Assembly (NCBI GenBank): GCA_025997455.1
Contig: BNUP01000079.1
Coordinates: 1 to 9,960, forward strand
Source of the DNA: Fibrobacterales bacterium
GTDB lineage: Bacteria; Fibrobacterota; Fibrobacteria; Fibrobacterales; Fibrobacteraceae
Direction: 5' to 3'
Length of the DNA: 9,960 bases
This document shows positions 5,745-9,960 of this stretch, piece after piece (positions within the stretch are counted from its first letter, which is position 1; every line of letters starts with the position of its first letter). A program made the translations under genes and the position numbers. The notes under the pieces are model-generated. The model searched no databases. It saw only the letters and a program-made list of their open reading frames with translations, and was not told the DNA's origin.

Positions 5745-5748
5745 GAGG
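5745..5748 (+). promoter_or_regulatory. Ribosome-binding site fixing the GTG start of the lipoprotein gene
   Basis: GAGG lies 6 nt before GTG at 5755. This favours that start over a TTG at 5692, which lies inside glgE and would put 21 extra residues ahead of the signal peptide. Confidence 0.65.
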
Positions 5749-5754
5749 TGTAGG

Positions 5755-6150
5755 GTGAAGTTTTTGTTGTCTGCAATTGTTTTAATGCTGCTTTCCTGTG
5801 CTCCGTCATTTAATTTGACGGATAGAAACGGGCAAAAATTTGCAGTTGAAAAAACTTCTTACGAAGTAGGGCAGGGCGATGGCGGAAAAAATGTGAACTT
5901 GAAATATAAGGTTGGCGGAGCGATGGTCAGTTTGAGTCTCGGAGATATTGTTTCGCTTGAAATGCCAAATGCGGAACCGACGATTTTTGATGGCAGAATT
6001 TTTTACCCTGCAACCGTGATTTTGGAGGACACTCTTTCTGTGCCGCAAAACGGGTATATCTGCGTTGAAGGAGTATTTACGGGAAAAAATGCAGGCAGTA
6101 AATTTAGTATTAGAGTGGCAGATGTTGCGGAAATTAGGCGGGCGGAGTGA
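5755..6150 (+). CDS. Small lipoprotein of unknown function
   Basis: I do not recognise a family. With the GTG start at 5755 the product is 131 residues: a short positively charged start (MK), a hydrophobic stretch FLLSAIVLMLL, and a lipobox LLSC with C15 as the lipidated residue, so it should be membrane-anchored on the outer side of the inner membrane or on the outer membrane. The mature part is beta-rich with two similar-looking phrases, VSLSLGDIVSLEMP (about 59-72) and FSIRVADVAEIRRAE at the end; 'GDIVSLEM' and 'ADVAEIRR' recall small beta-barrel (SH3-like) strands. The gene starts 23 bp after glgE and its stop overlaps the next start by 1 nt (TGATG), so co-expression with the TPR protein is likely. 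Confidence 0.8.
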   Translation: MKFLLSAIVLMLLSCAPSFNLTDRNGQKFAVEKTSYEVGQGDGGKNVNLKYKVGGAMVSLSLGDIVSLEMPNAEPTIFDGRIFYPATVILEDTLSVPQNGYICVEGVFTGKNAGSKFSIRVADVAEIRRAE

Positions 6151-7628
6151 TGTCGGGCGAAGTGTGCTATTCGGTTATTCTTGAAAAATTAACTTCACAA
6201 ACAGATTTACGCGGTGTTGTTGGTGCAATTTCAAATATTTTGGGTGTTGCTAAAAAAGATGCCGTAGAAAAAGCGAAAAAACTACCGCTTGTTTTAGTTG
6301 AAAATCTTCCCGAAAAAGAAGCCCGTTTAATGGTCGATATGCTTGGGAGTATGGGAGCGGAGGTTAGAGTTACGCCGCCGTTTGGGGTGTTGCCTCTCAG
6401 TGATTATGAAGAGAATTTGGAAAGACGGTTGAAGGAGCGAAGTTTAAAACCTCAAAAAGTGAAACAGAAAAACGGTATTCACATCGGTTGCCTTGCAACT
6501 ATGGTTCTGTTGCTAATAGGTTTTGCGGCGTTTGCATCTTTGAGATACGAATGGATAATCGCTCAGTTTAAACCAAGCCCCGAAAAATCGGATAAGTTAA
6601 TTCAAAAGGGTAAAATGAGCGAGGCTCGCAAAAGCATAAACTCGCAACTCAAAGAAAAACCCGACGATACCGAACTCTGGCTTTTGCAGGGAAAATTGTA
6701 TATCGGTATTGCACGAAAAAAAATGGATAGCGAGCAGTGGAAAAGTTATGGTGAAAGAGGTGCACTTCCCGAACTCGACTCTGCCATTGTATTTTTTCGT
6801 AAGGCGGAATCTTTAGACCCCAAGGAAAGCGAAACTCTCCGTTGGATTTCCATAGCAGAGCAAATGCAACTTGATCTTTCCGATGCAGAAATTGCGGCAC
6901 GCAGAGCAGTGAACCTTGACCCTGCAAATCCCGATAATTGGAATCAATTGGGTTCTGTTCTCACGGATGATGGTCAAATTTCGCAGGCGGAACAGGCATT
7001 TTACAATGCGCTTAAATCAGACCCGAACAATGCACCCGCGTTAAAAAATCTCGCAATCCTGAATCTCTATTACACAAAAGACGGTGAAAGAGCGGCAGGT
7101 TTTCTCTTCTCGTTTTTGAACACAAAAGACGGTGAAAGCGATGTGGATTCTTATCAACTTCGCGTGGATTTGGCGAGTGCAATGATCGGTGATTTTAACC
7201 CGCCTTGGGGAAAATTAACTCCGCCGCCATTACCTTTTGAAGAATACGAGAAACGCCGCATTGCAATTTCTCAAAATCCGAATTTGAAAGACGACCCTCT
7301 TTTGCAGGAAGAACTCGGAATTCTCTACCTCTCCCGAAATGAAAATCAAGCGGCGGAAGATTGTTTTGTAAAAGCGATACAGTTAAATTCAAGCGTGGAA
7401 TCATCGCGAAAAATGCTTGGCATTATGTATATGAAAAGTGCTAATTATGAGGCTGCTCTGAAAATTATGCAAATTGCCGCAGACAACGGTTCAAAAGATC
7501 CGTTCTTTTGGAAAAATATAGGTGTCTTACAAAAGTATTACAAAGCAAACGCACAGGAATCGGCAAAAGCATTTAATAAATATTTTGCACTTGGCGGAGA
7601 TCAATACGCAAACAGGATTAGAAGATGA
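6150..7628 (+). CDS. Membrane TPR protein with N-terminal ribosomal L7/L12 C-terminal-like domain
   Basis: The 492-residue product has three parts. Residues 6-75 (YSVILEKLTSQTDLRGVVGA, then KKDAVEKAKKLPLVLVENLP, then EARLMVDMLGSMGAEVRV) follow the order and spacing of the ribosomal protein L7/L12 C-terminal domain (VIL..., K.EA..LVE..P..., EA......L...GAEV.V). Residues 112-131 form one transmembrane helix. Residues 145-485 are TPR-type helical repeats (for example AAEDCFVKAIQLNSSVESSR and ISQAEQAFYNALKSDPNNAP). The strongly basic flank before the helix (ERRLKERSLKPQKVKQK) suggests N-inside, so the L7/L12-like domain would be cytoplasmic and the TPRs periplasmic. ATG at 6150 is preferred to GTG at 6147; GGCGGAG lies just before it. 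The stop overlaps the next gene's ATG by 4 nt. Its function is unknown; scaffolding of envelope proteins is a guess. Confidence 0.85.
   Translation: MSGEVCYSVILEKLTSQTDLRGVVGAISNILGVAKKDAVEKAKKLPLVLVENLPEKEARLMVDMLGSMGAEVRVTPPFGVLPLSDYEENLERRLKERSLKPQKVKQKNGIHIGCLATMVLLLIGFAAFASLRYEWIIAQFKPSPEKSDKLIQKGKMSEARKSINSQLKEKPDDTELWLLQGKLYIGIARKKMDSEQWKSYGERGALPELDSAIVFFRKAESLDPKESETLRWISIAEQMQLDLSDAEIAARRAVNLDPANPDNWNQLGSVLTDDGQISQAEQAFYNALKSDPNNAPALKNLAILNLYYTKDGERAAGFLFSFLNTKDGESDVDSYQLRVDLASAMIGDFNPPWGKLTPPPLPFEEYEKRRIAISQNPNLKDDPLLQEELGILYLSRNENQAAEDCFVKAIQLNSSVESSRKMLGIMYMKSANYEAALKIMQIAADNGSKDPFFWKNIGVLQKYYKANAQESAKAFNKYFALGGDQYANRIRR
7072..7138 (+). repeat. 19-bp direct repeat inside the TPR gene
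   Basis: The 19-bp sequence at 7072-7090 recurs without mismatch at 7120-7138, exactly 48 bp (16 codons) later and in the same frame, encoding TKDGE at residues 309-313 and 325-329. The spacing is less than one 34-residue TPR unit. Confidence 0.85.
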
Positions 7629-9781
7629 AGTATCATTATAGCATAGCGGCATTATTATTATTTTTGTTTTCCTTTTGTTTTTCTCAAATGGAAATCTCTA
7701 AAAACTCCATTGACTCTCAATTTAGTAAAACTGGAGTTTTTAGAAACGAGGATTCCCTTGAATTTTTATCTCCAGACCAATTTTTAAACTCAGTTCTCCG
7801 CCGTGAACTCGCAATTAAAAACAGCGAAAACACGGAGGATTCTCTTTCAAAGGAACTCTTGGGGGCGGCGGTATTTTATTACGACAAAAAATGGGACAGT
7901 GCATTTGCGGCGTATAAACCGCTTTTAGAAAAAGTGAGCGATTTTCTCTACGGTTCCATTGCACTCAGGCTTGCAAAATGCGAACTCGAAATGGGCAATT
8001 ATGCGGAAGTCAGAAAAATTTTATTGGATTTTCGCAGTATAAAAAATAACAGAACTTCTTGGGAAAACAGCGATAAACTCATATTAGAATCCATACTTCG
8101 CGATACCACAGCAATATATTCTGCATCGCAAACTCCCGCAACAATAAAAAAAGCAAAAATCGATTCTATAAATGTTCGCATAAAATCAAATCCGAGTTCC
8201 GCATATCTAAAATATTTAAAAGAACAACTTGCCAAATTAACGGGCAAAAAAGAAATTCTCGATGAATACGATGAGGCAACCAAAGCCTGCAAAATATCGG
8301 GCGATGCCAACAAGTGTGCTGAACTTGTAACTGCACTACTCTCAAACAAAAAAGCAAAAATAGATTCCGCAAAAAAAATAAATTTGCGAGTTTTATTAGC
8401 GGATGCATATAAGCAGCAAGGCAAAACGGAAAATGCAATTCGCATATATAAAAATTTATTAGACAGTGTAGATTACAACTCCGCTTGGATGCAAAATTTG
8501 CTCCGCTTGCTCCGCAATTCAGGCAACAAAAAAGAGGCAAAGCGATTAGACTCGCTCTTTCAAAAGAAATTTCCGTTCAGCGTAGAAAATGCAAACAACA
8601 TTTGGGTTCGTGCACTTGAATATGAGCAGAACGGTGAATTTGACAAAGCGGCAGAGGCATATAAACAATTGTGCAACCCGAAATTTGGTAAAAATCAGAG
8701 GCGGGCGTGGGCTAAATTCCGCATAGGATTTATTAAGTTAAAAGATAAAAAATATGAAGATGCTATTCCTTTTTTTGCCGAATCTGCGGCAGAGAATTTA
8801 AATTTGATGTCCCGAAGCGCGTCCCTGTATTTTTATGCAGAAAGTCAAAAATTGCTTGGGAACAACGATAAAGCGCGGGACGGATTTTTTGAAGTGATAA
8901 ATGATTTTCCCTTAGGATATTACGCTTGGCGTGCCCGCCAAAAACTTGCGGAATACGAATTTGCAAGCGAAAATGAAATACCCAAAATCATCGCCGAAAT
9001 TCCCGCAGATTCGGTTCATTCTTGGCTTGTTTCTTTGGAAAAGAAAAATGCAAACGGAAAGGATACTCTTGTGAGCACGGAACGCTTAAAACAAATTTCG
9101 ATTCTCCTTCATTCCGGCTTTGAGGAAGAGGCGTTTAGTTTTTACGAAGAGGCTTTGAAATTTCACAAAAATCGCCCTGAATTTTATTATTTATACGGTA
9201 AAATGTTTTTGGATTGCGGAGAATATGCACTTGCCTATAAAATGGCGAGGACTTTCTTAGATATTGTGCCGAGACAAAAGATGAATTCCGTTCCCATTGC
9301 CGTTATGAAATTCCTCTATCCAATTCCACACGAAACAAAAATCCGCGTTCATACCGGTGAGAACATTGATCCGTTTTTTGTGTATTCAATTATGCGCCAA
9401 GAGAGTTCTTTTGACACAAAAATTCAATCGGCGGCGGGAGCCCGCGGACTTTTGCAGATTATGCCTGCAACCGGCTCAACACTTGCAAACTTGGAAAAAA
9501 TTCAAGGCTTTAACAAAGACCTTTTGTTTAACCCGTATATGAACATTCGTCTCGGAATTCGCTATATGCGCGACCTTTTCTCGGAACACAGCGGAGATTA
9601 CATAGGCATTCTCGGTGAATACAACGCAGGACCCGCCCCAGCCAAACGCTGGCTCTCCAACTACGGCACGCTGCCTTGGGATATTCGAGTGGAAGAGGTG
9701 AGTTATTGGGAAACCCGTGATTATGTGAAACGGGTAATGGGAAACTATTGGACATATAAAGAAGTGTATAGTAGGCTCTGA
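7625..9781 (+). CDS. Slt70-like soluble lytic transglycosylase with TPR-type helical region
   Basis: The 718-residue protein has a signal peptide (residues 1-20, core AALLLFLFSFCFS), a long alpha-helical superhelix with TPR-like units (about 80-560), and a C-terminal SLT catalytic domain (about 578-712). The catalytic glutamate is E593 in IMRQESSFD. AGARGLLQIMP (604-614), NPYMNIRLGIRYM (636-648), GEYNAGP (664-670) and RDYVKRVMGNYWTY (698-711) are the classic motifs. This is the architecture of Slt70, which cleaves peptidoglycan with formation of 1,6-anhydroMurNAc in the periplasm. The ATG overlaps the TPR gene stop (ATGA), so the two are translationally coupled. KKAKIDS occurs twice in the helical region (175-181, 242-248). 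The last codons (Tyr-Ser-Arg-Leu) and the stop lie within a copy of the dispersed palindromic element, so the natural C-terminus may have been replaced. Confidence 0.9.
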   Translation: MKYHYSIAALLLFLFSFCFSQMEISKNSIDSQFSKTGVFRNEDSLEFLSPDQFLNSVLRRELAIKNSENTEDSLSKELLGAAVFYYDKKWDSAFAAYKPLLEKVSDFLYGSIALRLAKCELEMGNYAEVRKILLDFRSIKNNRTSWENSDKLILESILRDTTAIYSASQTPATIKKAKIDSINVRIKSNPSSAYLKYLKEQLAKLTGKKEILDEYDEATKACKISGDANKCAELVTALLSNKKAKIDSAKKINLRVLLADAYKQQGKTENAIRIYKNLLDSVDYNSAWMQNLLRLLRNSGNKKEAKRLDSLFQKKFPFSVENANNIWVRALEYEQNGEFDKAAEAYKQLCNPKFGKNQRRAWAKFRIGFIKLKDKKYEDAIPFFAESAAENLNLMSRSASLYFYAESQKLLGNNDKARDGFFEVINDFPLGYYAWRARQKLAEYEFASENEIPKIIAEIPADSVHSWLVSLEKKNANGKDTLVSTERLKQISILLHSGFEEEAFSFYEEALKFHKNRPEFYYLYGKMFLDCGEYALAYKMARTFLDIVPRQKMNSVPIAVMKFLYPIPHETKIRVHTGENIDPFFVYSIMRQESSFDTKIQSAAGARGLLQIMPATGSTLANLEKIQGFNKDLLFNPYMNIRLGIRYMRDLFSEHSGDYIGILGEYNAGPAPAKRWLSNYGTLPWDIRVEEVSYWETRDYVKRVMGNYWTYKEVYSRL

Positions 9782-9788
9782 AGAACTC
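9767..9788 (+). repeat. Solo copy of the palindromic-element end unit, overlapping a stop codon
   Basis: TATAGTAGGCTCTG and the following AAGAACTC are identical to 1431-1452; with two further upstream bases the match is 24 bp (9765-9788 = 1429-1452). The TGA of the large transglycosylase (9779-9781) lies within it. No inverted partner is found downstream, so the copy is partial. Confidence 0.9.
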
Positions 9789-9823
9789 TTAGGAGGTTAA
9801 TAGAGGTTTCCTAAAGAAAAAAT

Positions 9824-9854
9824 TTGACAAACTCAATTTATTTTTCTATATTTG
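9824..9854 (+). promoter_or_regulatory. Strong promoter pointing out of the window
   Basis: TTGACA at 9824-9829 and TATATT at 9847-9852 are separated by exactly 17 nt, a near-perfect sigma-70 promoter. The same stretch also fits the Bacteroidota-type consensus: TTTG at 9823-9826, 20 nt, then TATATTTG at 9847-9854 (TAnnTTTG). Transcription would begin near 9859 and read through the hairpin repeat at 9891-9935; the gene served lies beyond 9960. Confidence 0.7.
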
Positions 9855-9890
9855 CAAGCAAGGTGTTACAGTATTTTAACAATTATCCTT

Positions 9891-9935
9891 GTCATACTCG
9901 TGCCCAGATACGAGACACCAAGCCGACAGGCGGCT
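9891..9935 (+). repeat. GTCAT hairpin repeat, copy 3
   Basis: It begins GTCATACTCGTGCCC. CTCGTG (9897-9902) pairs with TACGAG (9909-9914) around the loop CCCAGA. A second hairpin, AGCCG (9921-9925) with CGGCT (9931-9935), follows. GACACCAAGCCG (9914-9925) is shared exactly with copy 2. Confidence 0.8.
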
Positions 9936-9939
9936 GTGG

Positions 9940-9960
9940 CTCGTCATTGCGAGGGTGCAA
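9940..9960 (+). repeat. Start of a further GTCATTGCGAG-type repeat, cut by window edge
   Basis: CTCG (9940-9943) and CGAG (9950-9953) form a 4-bp stem around TCATTG. The GTCATTGCGAGG sequence resembles the common dispersed intergenic repeat with that heading, but only about 20 bases are visible. Confidence 0.4.

Noticed and set aside
5692..5754. TTG start at 5692 for the lipoprotein, adding 21 residues
   Set aside because: It would overlap glgE by 40 bp and hide the signal peptide; the GTG at 5755 has GAGG at proper distance and begins directly with a lipoprotein signal.
7999..8540. Two overlapping minus-strand reading frames of 148 and 124 codons
   Set aside because: They lie wholly inside the large transglycosylase gene, whose own frame has clear domain structure; they arise from its A-rich coding strand.

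Overview
The window looks like chromosomal DNA of a moderately AT-rich Gram-negative bacterium, most likely of the Fibrobacterota-Chlorobi-Bacteroidota (FCB) group, with Fibrobacterota my first guess. The pointers are a PorV/PorQ-like outer-membrane protein, a promoter fitting both the sigma-70 and the Bacteroidota-type (TTTG / TAnnTTTG) consensus, several envelope proteins with signal peptides, and intergenic gaps packed with short palindromic repeats. This assignment is inference; no rRNA, tRNA or CRISPR array was seen.

Layout. (1) Positions 2-925 hold the 3' part of a PorV/PorQ-family beta-barrel gene. (2) Positions 959-1418 hold a compact antitoxin/RelE-ParE toxin pair with a 14-bp overlap. 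(3) The convergent gap 1419-1595 is almost filled by three abutting stem-loops, bounded by imperfect 22-bp inverted repeats (MITE-like). (4) On the minus strand lie a MacA/HlyD-type periplasmic adaptor (2383-3645) and, 115 bp downstream of it, a small membrane-anchored lytic transglycosylase (1596-2267). (5) The divergent gap 3646-3997 is a mosaic of short repeats. (6) A plus-strand gene train (3998-9781) encodes a GlgE-type maltosyltransferase, a small lipoprotein, a membrane TPR protein with an N-terminal ribosomal L7/L12 C-terminal-like domain, and a large Slt70-like lytic transglycosylase. The last three genes overlap by 1 and 4 nt. (7) Positions 9782-9960 hold a near-consensus promoter pointing out of the window and another copy of a structured repeat.

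How the parts may work together: the gene train joins alpha-glucan polymerisation (GlgE) to cell-wall and envelope functions. The stop/start overlaps suggest that the lipoprotein, TPR protein and transglycosylase are made together and may act together in the envelope. No other GlgE-pathway gene (treS, pep2, glgB) and no MacB/TolC partner for the adaptor lies in the window.

The main non-coding result is three distinct short repeat families. Family 1 is a palindromic element sitting at gene 3' ends; one copy supplies the stop codon of the large transglycosylase. Family 2 is a heptamer-based pyrimidine leader placed directly before the start codons of two unrelated genes. Family 3 is a GTCAT-headed hairpin element in three copies that keeps its stem although the sequence differs.
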